This document shows, piece after piece, positions 44,144 through 55,880 of a DNA stretch of 64,000 bases. Positions within the stretch are counted from its first letter, which is position 1; each line of letters opens with the position of its first letter. The stretch is from Streptomyces sp. GQFP (lineage in GTDB: Bacteria; Actinomycetota; Actinomycetes; Streptomycetales; Streptomycetaceae): contig NZ_CP089312.1 in the NCBI RefSeq assembly GCF_021545335.1, positions 2,046,001 to 2,110,000 of the forward strand, read 5' to 3'. The notes beneath the pieces were generated by a model. That model was not told the origin of the DNA. It was given only the letters and a program-made list of their open reading frames with translations, and did no database searches. The position numbers and the translations under genes were made by a program.

Positions 44144-44200
44144 GACGGTGTTGTCCATTGGGGCGATAGAGTGATCTTCGGACCACTGGACAACGTTGTC
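44144..44200 (-). promoter_or_regulatory. Promoter with two operators for second GH92 gene
   Basis: On the minus strand, TTGTCC (44188-44193) and TCTATC (44165-44170) are exactly 17 bp apart. The palindrome GACAACGTTGTC (44189-44200) covers this -35 box. A degenerate copy, GACAACACCGTC on the minus strand (44144-44155, 9 of 12), lies just past the expected start point. The remainder of 43965-44337 shows no gene. Confidence 0.68.
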
Positions 44201-44337
44201 TCCAGCGTCGTCTCCAGTGCTTGGTCCCGTCCCGAGAACCGCTCCACCCGGGCCTCATCCCCCGTGCCGGCCCGGCTCGCGGACCCGGTGGGTATCGACC
44301 ACCGGGTCCGCCCTGAGCAGGCCGAAGCCCGACAGGT

Positions 44338-45444
44338 CTAACCGACCCGACAGGGCAGGGTGGTTGACGTATCACCGCCGGAGCCCTGGACGACGTACCC
44401 GAAGGTCGCGGTCCCGCCCGGATCCAGTGAGCCGTTCCAGTTGGCGTTGTGGACCATCACCGCCTGGCCGTTGTAGGTGGGGTTGCCGTTCCAGAGGCTG
44501 GCGACCGACTGGCCGGCCGGGAGGGTCCAGTCGACCATCCAGCCGAGCATCGGCACCGTGCCGGAGTTGGTGACGGTCACCTCGGACTGGTAGCCGCCGC
44601 TCCAACTGCCCGTCGTACGACGGGAGGCGGTGCACGCGCCGGGCGGGGGCTCGGTGGGCGGGTTGCCCGGGTCCTTGATACCGGTCACCTCGCCGTTGCC
44701 GCCGTCGAAGACGACGTCGGAGCAGGAGTAGAAGGTCTCCGCGCTGTCGGAGCGCTGCCACACCATGTAGATGAGGTGGCGGCCCGACTTGTTCGCCGGA
44801 AGCTGGCCGGTCCAGGAGTAGTTGGCCTCGACGTTGCCCGGGGTGCCGTTGAGCGGCGGGTGGTCGACGCTCAGGAACGGCTGGGACTCGATCGCGTCCC
44901 AGGTGAGCGTCTGGGTCGGGTCGAAGCCGTCCTTGGTGATGTAGACGTAGAACCAACCCGGGTGCGCCGCCCACGCGTTGTACGAGAAGTCGACGGTGGC
45001 GCCCGAGGTGAGATGGGTCAACGGCCAGTCGGCGCTGGGGGTGTTGAACCCGGTGAAGTTGGTGTTGCCGCCGCTGCACAGTTCGCCGTCCGGGACGAAG
45101 CCCCGGGTGCGGCCGGCGCCGTCCGAGCGGAGCACCGAGAACCAATTGTAGAACGGCGTGGTGCCGCTGACCTGTTGGGCCGTCTTGCAGGCCGGGTTGA
45201 CCGCCTGGATCTCACCGGTGTCGGTGAGGGCGTCCTGCCAGCACAGGAAGGTACGGCTGCCGGGTTTCATCGGGGTGCCGTGCGCCTCCGCGTCACCGCC
45301 CGCCGTGACGACCAGGCCGAGGGCCGGGATCGCGGTGAGCAGGGCCAGGAGGACGAGGAGGAGGGCTCTGCCCCGGGTGGGGAGGGGTAAGCGGGGTGGG
45401 GTGCGGGGGGAGGGTGGGGGTAGCGAGGTGGATGTCATGGCCAT
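44338..45444 (-). CDS. Secreted AA10 lytic polysaccharide monooxygenase with CBM2
   Basis: A 368-residue copper enzyme that oxidatively cleaves crystalline polysaccharide. A long signal (hydrophobic core RALLLVLLALLTAIPALGLV) ends at AEA, exposing His55 as the mature N-terminus. With the histidine of NAWAAHPGWFYV it forms the copper histidine brace. Segments PGSRTFLC, YNWFSVL, PDGELCSGG and FYSCSDVVFDGG match cellulose-active AA10 enzymes (CelS2-like, from memory). A Pro-rich linker and CBM2 module with surface tryptophans follow (about 265-368). ATG 45444 is set by AAGGAG 8 bases upstream. Codon 19 is TTA (45388-45390), within the signal peptide. Confidence 0.93.
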   Translation of the reverse strand: MAMTSTSLPPPSPRTPPRLPLPTRGRALLLVLLALLTAIPALGLVVTAGGDAEAHGTPMKPGSRTFLCWQDALTDTGEIQAVNPACKTAQQVSGTTPFYNWFSVLRSDGAGRTRGFVPDGELCSGGNTNFTGFNTPSADWPLTHLTSGATVDFSYNAWAAHPGWFYVYITKDGFDPTQTLTWDAIESQPFLSVDHPPLNGTPGNVEANYSWTGQLPANKSGRHLIYMVWQRSDSAETFYSCSDVVFDGGNGEVTGIKDPGNPPTEPPPGACTASRRTTGSWSGGYQSEVTVTNSGTVPMLGWMVDWTLPAGQSVASLWNGNPTYNGQAVMVHNANWNGSLDPGGTATFGYVVQGSGGDTSTTLPCRVG

Positions 45445-45616
45445 GTCATGATCTCCTTCAGTCGTACGCGGTACGCCGTACGTCGTGCGGTCCGTACGGA
45501 ACGTGCGGGTGAAGGGGCGCGCCCGGCGGGGGGTGCGCGAGAGGTGCGATGCGTGTGCGTGGGGAGTGGTGGGGTGGGAGCGGGTCCCGGTTGTGCGGGT
45601 TCCGGTCCGCTCGGTG

Positions 45617-45630
45617 TGGGAGCGCTCCCA
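45617..45630 (-). promoter_or_regulatory. CebR operator upstream of LPMO gene
   Basis: TGGGAGCGCTCCCA is a perfect match to the 14-base palindrome bound by the cellobiose-responsive repressor CebR in Streptomyces. It lies about 173 bases before the LPMO start codon and places the gene in the cello-oligosaccharide regulon. Confidence 0.9.
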
Positions 45631-45700
45631 CCCCACTCTCCTTCGAAGCTAGCGCTGCGCGGGGCGGTTGTAAACGGCTGACGCACAAGGTGCCTTGACG

Positions 45701-45736
45701 CACGAGAGCCGCATCCGGGTGGATGCGGCTCTCGTG
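45701..45736 (-). terminator. Terminator of two-component operon
   Basis: Perfect 16-bp stem CACGAGAGCCGCATCC / GGATGCGGCTCTCGTG with loop GGGT, one base after the histidine-kinase stop. Confidence 0.92.
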
Positions 45737-45737
45737 A

Positions 45738-47246
45738 TCAACTCCTGATGGTTGTACGGAGGTCAGGGCGGGTCGGGGTCGGCTGCGGTGCCGGTGTCGC
45801 GGTGGGCAGTTCGATCGTGAACTCGGTGTGCCCTGGGGCGCTTTGGACGTCGATGCTGCCTCCGTGGGCCGTCACGATCGCCGTCACGATGGCGAGGCCG
45901 AGGCCCGAACCGCCGTCCTGGGGGCTCGTACGGGCGCGGGAGGCGTCGGCGCGGGTGAAGCGTTCGAAGACCGACGGGAGCAGGTGCGGCGGGATGCCGG
46001 GGCCGTCGTCGCGTACGCGGATGACGCAGCGCTCGTCCACGACCTCGATCGAGGCCATCACCGTCGTACCGGCGGGTGTGTGCACCCGGGCGTTGGCCAG
46101 CAGGTTGGCGACCACCTGGTGCAGCCTGGCCTCGTCGCCGGAGACCAGCGCCGGGGAGTCGAGGAGCAGCGCCAGCTGCCAGTTGTGGTGCTCGCCGGCG
46201 GCCCGCGCGTCCCACACCGACTCGGCGACCACCGCCGCGAGGTCCACCTCGGCCGACTGCAACGGCCGCCCCTCGTCGAGCCGGGCGAGCAGCAGCAGGT
46301 CCTCCACCAGCCCGGTCATCCGCGCCGACTCCGCCGACACCCGCCGCCAGGCCATCGCGGGCTCGATCCGCTGCGTACCCCGGTTCATGAGTTCGGCGTA
46401 TCCGGCGATCGAGGCGAGCGGGGTACGGAGTTCATGGCTGGCGTCGGCCAGGAAGCGCCGCATGCGTTCCTCGCCGGCCTGGCGTTCGGCGAGGGACGAC
46501 TCGACGTGGTCGATCATCCGGTTGAGGGCGGCGCCGACCTGGCCCGCCTCGCTGCCCGGGTCGGTGTCGCGTTCCGGGACGCGGGTGAGGCCGACGACCG
46601 CGCCCCGGCCCAGCGGCGCCCGCGAGACCTCGACCGCGGTGGCCGCGACCCGGCCCAGGGGCCGCAGTTGACGTCGTATGACGACCGCGCAGAGGCAGCC
46701 CGCGATCGTCAGTCCGACCGCCGCCACCACGGCCTCGACGACGACCAGGCCCCGGATCATGTTCTGGACGTCGTCCATGGGCAGCCCGGTCAGCACCCGG
46801 ACGCCGTTGTCCGAGGTGCCGCCGATCGCCGTGATCCGGTAGGTGCCGAGGCCCGGCACGGTACGGGTGTGCATCCTGCCGTCGGCCCTGATGCCGGCCA
46901 ACGCCTTCCGCTGGGCGGAGTCGAGGTCCTGCGGCGCCGCGTCCTGGGCGACGACCTGGGCGGTGAGCAGCTTGCCGTCGGCGGAGAGGCGGGCGGCCAG
47001 GGTTCCGGCGGGCTGGCCGTTCTCGTTGAGGAAGCCGAGGTCGGTGTCCGTCTCGGGGTGGAGCGCGGCGCCGCCCTGGCTGCGGGCGACGGCGTTGGCG
47101 ACGCGGTCGTCGAGGCTGCCCAGCAGGTATCTCTGCTGGGCGAAGATGGTCGTGACCGCCATGGCGCCGCACACGGCGGCCAGGGTGACGCCGATGAAGA
47201 ACAGCAGGCGGGTCCGCAGTGAGCGCCCGCGCAGTCGTACGGTCAT
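45738..47246 (-). CDS. Sensor histidine kinase
   Basis: A 502-residue membrane kinase. It has a first helix at about 15-35 (LLFFIGVTLAAVCGAMAVTT), an extracellular sensor region of about 120 residues, and a second helix at about 165-190 (GLVVVEAVVAAVGLTIAGCL). Then a HAMP domain and the dimerisation domain with phosphoacceptor His271 in ASHELRTPLASIAGY, and a HATPase domain with the N-box (NLLANARVHTP), DDGPGIPP and GGSGLGLAIV. The ATG overlaps the response regulator stop (ATGA). The signal is unknown. Confidence 0.93.
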   Translation of the reverse strand: MTVRLRGRSLRTRLLFFIGVTLAAVCGAMAVTTIFAQQRYLLGSLDDRVANAVARSQGGAALHPETDTDLGFLNENGQPAGTLAARLSADGKLLTAQVVAQDAAPQDLDSAQRKALAGIRADGRMHTRTVPGLGTYRITAIGGTSDNGVRVLTGLPMDDVQNMIRGLVVVEAVVAAVGLTIAGCLCAVVIRRQLRPLGRVAATAVEVSRAPLGRGAVVGLTRVPERDTDPGSEAGQVGAALNRMIDHVESSLAERQAGEERMRRFLADASHELRTPLASIAGYAELMNRGTQRIEPAMAWRRVSAESARMTGLVEDLLLLARLDEGRPLQSAEVDLAAVVAESVWDARAAGEHHNWQLALLLDSPALVSGDEARLHQVVANLLANARVHTPAGTTVMASIEVVDERCVIRVRDDGPGIPPHLLPSVFERFTRADASRARTSPQDGGSGLGLAIVTAIVTAHGGSIDVQSAPGHTEFTIELPTATPAPQPTPTRPDLRTTIRS

Positions 47247-47968
47247 CTCCCGTCCTCCCCCGCCCGGATCGCGTACCCGAGTCCGCGCACGGTGTGGATC
47301 ATCGGGGCCCTGCCCTTGTCGATCTTGCGGCGCAGGCTGGAGATGTAGACCTCGACGAGGTTGTCGCCGCTGTCGAAGCAGCTGGTCCAGACGTGGTCGA
47401 GGATCTGGCTCTTGCTGAGCACCTGGCGCGGATGGCCCATCAGCAGGCTGAGCAGGTCGAACTCCTTGGCGGTGAGCTGGACGGGCGTGCCGTCGCGGTG
47501 CACCTCGCGGGTCTCCTCGGTGATCACGAGGTCGCCGAGGACGCGTACGGAGTCGTCGGTGCGGGTCTGTTCGGCGCCGCAGCGGCGGAGCAGTCCACGC
47601 AGCCGCAGGACTACCTCCTCCAGGGAGAACGGCTTGGTGACGTAGTCGTCGGCGCCCGCCTCCAGGCCGTCGAGCCGGTGTTCGAGAGCGTCGCGGGCGG
47701 TGAGCATGAGCACGGGCAGGCGCGGGCTCTCGTAGCGCAGCCTGCGCAGCACCTGGAGGCCGTCGAGGTCCGGCAGCATGCCGTCGAGGACGACGGCATG
47801 CGGGGCCGAGGAGCGGGCGACGCGCAGCGCGCTCTCGCCGTCGAAGGCCGGGTAGGGCCGCCAGCCCGCCTCGGTGGCGGCGACGCACAGCAGTTCCGTG
47901 AGCGCCGGTTCGTCGTCGACGATCAGCACACGGACATGACCGCCGCGAACCCCAGAAGTGCCAGACAT
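47243..47968 (-). CDS. OmpR/PhoB-family response regulator
   Basis: A 241-residue regulator with a full receiver domain: acid pair D18-D19, phosphoacceptor Asp62 in VVLDGMLPDLDG and the lysine of DDYVTKPFS. A C-terminal winged helix follows (VQLTAKEFDLLSLLMGHPRQ ... SSLRRKIDKGRAPMIHTVRG). First gene of the pair with the histidine kinase. The ATG is at 47968, and 242 bases of promoter region separate it from the divergent protease gene, a possible target. Confidence 0.94.
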   Translation of the reverse strand: MSGTSGVRGGHVRVLIVDDEPALTELLCVAATEAGWRPYPAFDGESALRVARSSAPHAVVLDGMLPDLDGLQVLRRLRYESPRLPVLMLTARDALEHRLDGLEAGADDYVTKPFSLEEVVLRLRGLLRRCGAEQTRTDDSVRVLGDLVITEETREVHRDGTPVQLTAKEFDLLSLLMGHPRQVLSKSQILDHVWTSCFDSGDNLVEVYISSLRRKIDKGRAPMIHTVRGLGYAIRAGEDGR

Positions 47969-48210
47969 GTCCTGATCGTGTCCCGGTTTCCTGGGGGAAT
48001 CCTGTGTTCAACCTGGGCGACGGCCGTGGGACGCCCTCCCGGTGGCATCGGATGCGGTCAACTGCCTTGACCGAAGGCGGCATTGGCACTCCCCGGCCAC
48101 CCGAATCCCTTGAGCCCCTTTGTCTGCGGCGACCACTCTGATCACTGGCTTCCGCTCACCAGGCCGGAAGCGTTCTCAGAGTTCGAGCGTTCAGGGGAGG
48201 ACCTCCACCC

Positions 48211-51200
48211 ATGCGAAGACTCCATGCCCTCTGGGCCGTGGCAGGCGCGGCCGGGCTGGTCGCGGGTGCGATCGCGCCCGCGGCGGCCGGACCGGTGTCT
48301 CCGGTCACCACCACGCCCAAGAGCACCGGCACCGTTGCCGTCCCGGCGCAGACGGTCACCCTCATCACCGGCGACACCGTCTCCCTCACCACGGGAGCGG
48401 ACGGCAAGAACGCCGTCGACGTCCGGCGCGGCACGGGCCGCGAGGCCGCCACCTTCCTGTCCAGCGAGAAGAACGGCGAGGTCAGCGTCCTGCCGACGGA
48501 TGCGATCCCGCTGATCCAGGCGGGCCGTCTCGACCCGGCCCTGTTCAACGTCACCCAGCTCGTCAAGCAGGGCTACTCGGACGCGAGGACCGGCGCCACC
48601 CCTGTCATCGCGACGTACAGCAAGGGCAGCGCGACCCCCGAGGGCGCGCGCCGGACGCTCGCGCTGCCCGGGATCGACGGCGCCGCGCTGAGCGCGAAGA
48701 AGTCCAGCGCCTTCTGGACGGACATCGCCCCGGCCCTCGGCACCGAGCCCACCGCGAAGGCCGCGAAGCAGCTCGGCGAGGGCATCGACAAGCTCTGGCT
48801 GGACGCCCAGGTGAAGGCGTCCCTCGATGTGAGTGTCCCGCAGATCGGCGCGCCCGAGGTGTGGCAGGCGGGCTACGACGGGAAGGGCGTCAAGGTCGCC
48901 GTCCTGGACACGGGCGTGGACACCGGACACCCGGACCTCGCGGGGAAGATCGCGGAGTCGACGAGTTTCGTGCCGGACCAGGCGGTGCAGGACGGCCACG
49001 GTCACGGCACTCATGTGGCGTCCACGATCGTCGGTTCGGGCGCGGCCTCGGACGGCAGGCTCAAGGGTGTCGCCCCGGGCGCGGAGCTGCTGGTCGGCAA
49101 GGTGCTGGGCAACGACGGTCGCGGCCAGTCCTCCTGGATCATCGCGGGCATGGAGTGGGCGGCGCACTCCGGTGCGAAGATCGTCTCCATGTCGCTGGGC
49201 GGTACGGCGACCGGCGCGTCCGACGTGCTCAGTGAGACCGTCGACGAGCTGTCCGCCTCCACCGGCGCCCTCTTCGTGGTCGCGTCGGGCAACGCGGGCC
49301 CCTACGAGCAGTCGGTCGGCACCCCGGGCATCGCCGACTCGGCGCTGACGGTGGGCGCGGTCGACAAGTCCGACAAGCTCGCGTCGTTCTCCAGCCGTGG
49401 CCCGCGCCTCGGTGACTTCGCGGTCAAGCCGGAGATCACCGCGCCGGGCGTGGGCATCGTGGCGGCCCGTGCGGCAGGCACCACCATGGGTACGCCGGTC
49501 GACGCCGACTACACGGCGGCGAACGGTACGTCGATGGCGACCCCGCATGTCGCGGGTGCGGCGGCACTGGTCGCGCAGGCCCATCCGGACTGGACGGGCG
49601 AGCAGCTCAAGCAGTCCCTGGCCAGCACGGCGAAGACGAACGACGTCAACTCCGTGTTCGAGCAGGGCGACGGCCGGGTCGATGTCGCACGGGCGGCCGG
49701 GCAGGGCGTGTTCGCGACGTCGGCGCTGAGCTTCGGCAAGTTCGAGGACGGCGACACGGGAGTCGTCGGCAAGGACATCACGTACACCAACACCACTGAC
49801 AAGGCGGTGGAGTTGACGGTCTCGTCCAGCCTCGCCGCAGCCGCCCCTGGCGTCGGTACGGTCACCGTCCCCGCCAAGGGCACCGCCACGGTCCCGGTCT
49901 CGGTCGACCCGGCCGCGCAGGCCCAGGGCCGGTACACGGGCCACGTCACGGCGACCGCCGACGGCATCGAGGTCACCACGGCCGTCGGCTTCGAGAAGGC
50001 GCCGAAGACGTACGACCTCAAGGTCTCCCTCCTGGCCCGCGACGGCAAGGCGCCCACCGGGGGCTCGATCTACACGCTCATGGAGCTGAACCGCGCCTAC
50101 CCCGACGAGTACGGCTTCCTCGGAAGCGGCTGGACCTGGCAGGTCCCGGCCGGCACCTACGCCATCTCGACCTGGATCCCCGACCGTGACGCGGGCGGGA
50201 CGGCCGTCGGCACCTCGGTCGTCTCCAGCCCCGAGATCAAGGTGGGCGGGGACACGGAGGTCGTCCTCGACGCCCGCAAGGCGGTGGAGATCAAGCCGAA
50301 GACCAAGCAGAACTCCGAGTTCAAGGGCTTCAGCACCAATGTGCACCGCGAGGGGCCGGGCAACGGCTGGGGCCTCACCTACAGCCAGGGCTTCTGGACC
50401 GACCACGTCTATGTGGCGCCGACCCCCGAGGTCACCATCGGAAGCCTGGAGTTCTCCGCCAAGTTCCGGCTGTACGAGAAGGAGTTGACGGCGAGCGTCA
50501 CCAGCCCGGAGAAGACCGAGCTGTCCTCGCTCTACTACTCCCAGACGTACGAGGACTTCCCGTTGAAGATCAGCGGTGACCACAAGGTCCGGGCGGTGGA
50601 CGCGGGCGGCGGTACCGAGGCCGACTTCGCGGGGCTCGACGTCAAGGGCAAGGTGGCGGTGGTCAGGATCGGCGCCACGGACCGCGCACAGAGTGCCCTG
50701 GACAACGCGACCAAGGCGGGCGCCGGTTACCTCATCGTGTACCGCGACAAGCCCGGTTTCTGGATCGAGGCCGTGGACCGCGCGACCACCGTCCCGCTGA
50801 TGATCGCCACCGGCGAGGAGGGCGCCAAGCTCACCTCCCTGCTGAAGACCGGCAAGAAGGTCACGCTCAAGCTGAGCGGCACACCGGTCAGCCCGTACGT
50901 CTACAACGTGCTCGTCGCGCAGAGCGGTTCCATCTCCGCGGACCAGACGTACAGCCTGGACAAGTCCAACACGGTGAAGCGGCACGCCCGTTACTACGGG
51001 GCGACGGCCGGCGAGATCGGCGCGGACGCCCTGTACACCTTCCGCCCCTGGCAGCTCTTCGGCATCGAGAGCAGCGTGTACACGGAGCTGGGCACGGAAC
51101 GCGACGAGTACTACTACGTCGACCCGGACACCCGTACCTGGCACGTCGTCTATCCCAACTGGAACACGTACAGGGGCCAGTGGAGCCCGCTGCGGACCTT

Positions 51201-51885
51201 CACCGAGCCGGGTACGGAGAAGGGCACCGAGAACTGGCTGCGGCAGGTCATCCGCCCGGGCACCAGTGAGGAGTACGGCCACTCCGAGCGCACCGGCGAC
51301 AAACTCACCATGTCGGTGGCGGAGTTGACCGACTCCACGCCGGGCCACTACGGCTACATCGACGGCACCGACAGCACCGCGAAGGGCAAGCTCTACGCGG
51401 ACGGGCAGTTGGTCGGCGACTCGACGTTCGGCGGGTACGGCATCTTCGACGTCCCGGCGGACAAGGCCTCCTACCGCTTCGAGCTGGATGTGCAGCGGCG
51501 GGCGGAGTGGGCCAAGTACTCCACGAGCACGCACACCGAGTGGACCTTCGCCTCGGCGCACACCGAGGCCGCGACGGCACTGCCGCTGCTCACGGTCGGT
51601 ATCGCCCCGAAGGGCCTCGACCTCCTCAACCGGGCTGAGCGCAAGGGGGAGTTGGAGGTCGCGCTGCCCGTCGCCAACCAGCTGGGAAGCGTGCAGGCGA
51701 GCAGTCTGAAGGCCTGGGTCTCCTTTGACGACGGCACCTCCTGGAAGGAAGTGAAGGTCAGCGGCGGCAAGGCACGGTTCAGGGCCGCGAAGGGCGCCGA
51801 GTCGGTGTCGCTGCGGGTACGGGCCGCCGACCGGGCAGGCAACGGCATCGACCAGACCGTGCTGCGGGCGTTCGGCCTGAAGTAA
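48211..51885 (+). CDS. Secreted subtilisin-like serine protease (S8)
   Basis: A 1224-residue exported protease. Signal peptide RRLHALWAVAGAAGLVAGAI with cleavage near AAAG, then a propeptide to about residue 215. The catalytic triad is Asp233 (VAVLDTGVD), His265 (HGHGTHVAS) and Ser441 (NGTSMATPHVAG), with the oxyanion Asn in ASGNAGP. The long C-terminal part contains beta-rich regions and a PA-like segment (DVKGKVAVVRIGATDRAQSA, about 810-860) that may help select substrates. ATG 48211 follows GGGAGG. Divergent from the two-component genes; followed after 52 bases by a LuxR-type regulator. Confidence 0.94.
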   Translation: MRRLHALWAVAGAAGLVAGAIAPAAAGPVSPVTTTPKSTGTVAVPAQTVTLITGDTVSLTTGADGKNAVDVRRGTGREAATFLSSEKNGEVSVLPTDAIPLIQAGRLDPALFNVTQLVKQGYSDARTGATPVIATYSKGSATPEGARRTLALPGIDGAALSAKKSSAFWTDIAPALGTEPTAKAAKQLGEGIDKLWLDAQVKASLDVSVPQIGAPEVWQAGYDGKGVKVAVLDTGVDTGHPDLAGKIAESTSFVPDQAVQDGHGHGTHVASTIVGSGAASDGRLKGVAPGAELLVGKVLGNDGRGQSSWIIAGMEWAAHSGAKIVSMSLGGTATGASDVLSETVDELSASTGALFVVASGNAGPYEQSVGTPGIADSALTVGAVDKSDKLASFSSRGPRLGDFAVKPEITAPGVGIVAARAAGTTMGTPVDADYTAANGTSMATPHVAGAAALVAQAHPDWTGEQLKQSLASTAKTNDVNSVFEQGDGRVDVARAAGQGVFATSALSFGKFEDGDTGVVGKDITYTNTTDKAVELTVSSSLAAAAPGVGTVTVPAKGTATVPVSVDPAAQAQGRYTGHVTATADGIEVTTAVGFEKAPKTYDLKVSLLARDGKAPTGGSIYTLMELNRAYPDEYGFLGSGWTWQVPAGTYAISTWIPDRDAGGTAVGTSVVSSPEIKVGGDTEVVLDARKAVEIKPKTKQNSEFKGFSTNVHREGPGNGWGLTYSQGFWTDHVYVAPTPEVTIGSLEFSAKFRLYEKELTASVTSPEKTELSSLYYSQTYEDFPLKISGDHKVRAVDAGGGTEADFAGLDVKGKVAVVRIGATDRAQSALDNATKAGAGYLIVYRDKPGFWIEAVDRATTVPLMIATGEEGAKLTSLLKTGKKVTLKLSGTPVSPYVYNVLVAQSGSISADQTYSLDKSNTVKRHARYYGATAGEIGADALYTFRPWQLFGIESSVYTELGTERDEYYYVDPDTRTWHVVYPNWNTYRGQWSPLRTFTEPGTEKGTENWLRQVIRPGTSEEYGHSERTGDKLTMSVAELTDSTPGHYGYIDGTDSTAKGKLYADGQLVGDSTFGGYGIFDVPADKASYRFELDVQRRAEWAKYSTSTHTEWTFASAHTEAATALPLLTVGIAPKGLDLLNRAERKGELEVALPVANQLGSVQASSLKAWVSFDDGTSWKEVKVSGGKARFRAAKGAESVSLRVRAADRAGNGIDQTVLRAFGLK

Positions 51886-51937
51886 CTCCCGTCGCCTGTG
51901 CATCAGCCTTAACAAGGATCCTCTAGCGTGCCGAGTC

Positions 51938-52939
51938 ATGGTGAACACGGCATATGACACGGCAAGACAGACCCCTGCCGCGAGCCCATGGTCCGCGGTG
52001 GGGGTCTCCGCCTTCGACGAGCGGGTGTACCAGTCGGTCCTCCATCAGCCCGACGCGGGCGCGGCCGGCTGGGCGCTGCTGACCGGCGCCTCTCCGGGCC
52101 GGGTCCGCGAGTCCTGCAACCGGCTGCTCGCGCTCGGTCTGCTCCAGCCGCCGGACTCCATGGGCGGGTTACGCGCGGTCGACCCGAGGGTGGCGATCCG
52201 CGCGCTGATCCGGCAGCGGGAGACGGAGTCCGAACTGCTCGCCGCCACCGCCGAGGAGATGGCCGCCTCCTACGAGGCCGGGCTGCTGCGGGAGGAGCCG
52301 TCCCGCCTGGTCGAGGTGGTCTCCGGGGAGGGCGCCAACGCGGCCCGCCTGGAGGAGCTGTACGCGCGCGCCGAGCACGAGGTGTGCGTCTTCGACACTC
52401 CCCCGTATCTGGCCCCGCGCACCCCGCAGTTGGACCTCCAGTCCGATCTCCTCAGCCGGGGGATCGTGTACCGCACGGTGTACGCGGCGACCGCCCTGGA
52501 GGATCCCGACGTCCTCTTCCACGCCTGGAAGATGGTCGAACTCGGCGAGCAGGCCCGGGTGTTGCCCTCGGTGCCGGTCAAGATGCTGGTGGTCGACGGG
52601 CGTCGGGCGATGCTTCCGCTGACCGCGTCCGACTCGGGCGGCTACTGCGCGGCGGTCGTACGGCACTCGGCGGTGACCGAGGCCCTGCAGAAGCTCTTCG
52701 ACCTGGCCTGGCAGCAGGCGACACCACTCGGCCAGGGGGTCGGCGAGGGTGAACTCTCCGAGGGCGAGCGGACGTTGACCCGGCTGCTGGCGGCCGGCAT
52801 GAAGGACGAGGCGGTGGCCCGCCATCTGGGGGTGAGCCTCAGGACCCTGCGGCGCCGGGTGAGTGACCTGCAGGACCGGCTGGGTGCGGCGAGCCGGTTC
52901 CAGCTGGGGGTACGGGCGGCACAGCGGGGCTGGGTGTAA
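51938..52939 (+). CDS. LuxR-type transcriptional regulator
   Basis: A 333-residue protein with a winged-helix-like N-terminus (FDERVYQSVLHQPDAGAAGW, about 26-45, as in TrmB-like regulators), a central phospholipase-D-like sensor region and a C-terminal LuxR helix-turn-helix (GMKDEAVARHLGVSLRTLRRRVSDL, about 287-311). Codon 78 is TTA (52169-52171), so translation should depend on the bldA tRNA and fall late in growth. It lies 52 bases after the protease gene, its most likely target. The product belongs to a group of Streptomyces regulators commonly adjacent to extracellular enzymes. Confidence 0.85.
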   Translation: MVNTAYDTARQTPAASPWSAVGVSAFDERVYQSVLHQPDAGAAGWALLTGASPGRVRESCNRLLALGLLQPPDSMGGLRAVDPRVAIRALIRQRETESELLAATAEEMAASYEAGLLREEPSRLVEVVSGEGANAARLEELYARAEHEVCVFDTPPYLAPRTPQLDLQSDLLSRGIVYRTVYAATALEDPDVLFHAWKMVELGEQARVLPSVPVKMLVVDGRRAMLPLTASDSGGYCAAVVRHSAVTEALQKLFDLAWQQATPLGQGVGEGELSEGERTLTRLLAAGMKDEAVARHLGVSLRTLRRRVSDLQDRLGAASRFQLGVRAAQRGWV

Positions 52940-52967
52940 CGGGTGTAGGGGTACGCGCACATGCGAA

Positions 52968-53007
52968 GGGCCGCACCCCCCTTGTTCCTTGGCGGGGAGT
53001 GCGGCCC
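52968..53007. terminator. Bidirectional terminator between LuxR gene and acnA
   Basis: GGGCCGCAC / GTGCGGCCC perfect 9-bp outer stem, with an inner CCCC/GGGG pair, between convergent genes. Confidence 0.85.
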
Positions 53008-53026
53008 AACTGCCGTACCGGATCGG

Positions 53027-55807
<2,781 letters not shown>

Positions 55808-55808
55808 C

Positions 55809-55840
55809 TAAAGTAAGGCTAAGTTAGGTAAGCCTTACCG
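55809..55840 (-). promoter_or_regulatory. Candidate iron box upstream of acnA
   Basis: GTAAGGCT (55813-55820) and AGCCTTAC (55831-55838) are perfect arms. Two overlapping 19-mers, at 55809 and 55824, each match about 13 of 19 positions of the actinobacterial iron box TTAGGTTAGGCTAACCTAA bound by DmdR/IdeR. The region lies 70-100 bases before the acnA start, so aconitase synthesis may follow iron supply. Confidence 0.55.
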
Positions 55841-55880
55841 CTGGACCGACAGTGGAGTGGGCCGCGGTACGCCCGGCAGA

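Noticed and set aside
41961..44174. A long plus-strand frame opposite the second GH92 gene
   Set aside because: Val/Gly/Arg-rich antisense frame with no recognisable motif, while the minus strand encodes clear GH92 signatures.
48142..51960. A 1272-residue minus-strand reading frame opposite the protease
   Set aside because: Its composition is typical of an antisense shadow and it covers exactly the S8 protease, whose catalytic motifs are unambiguous.
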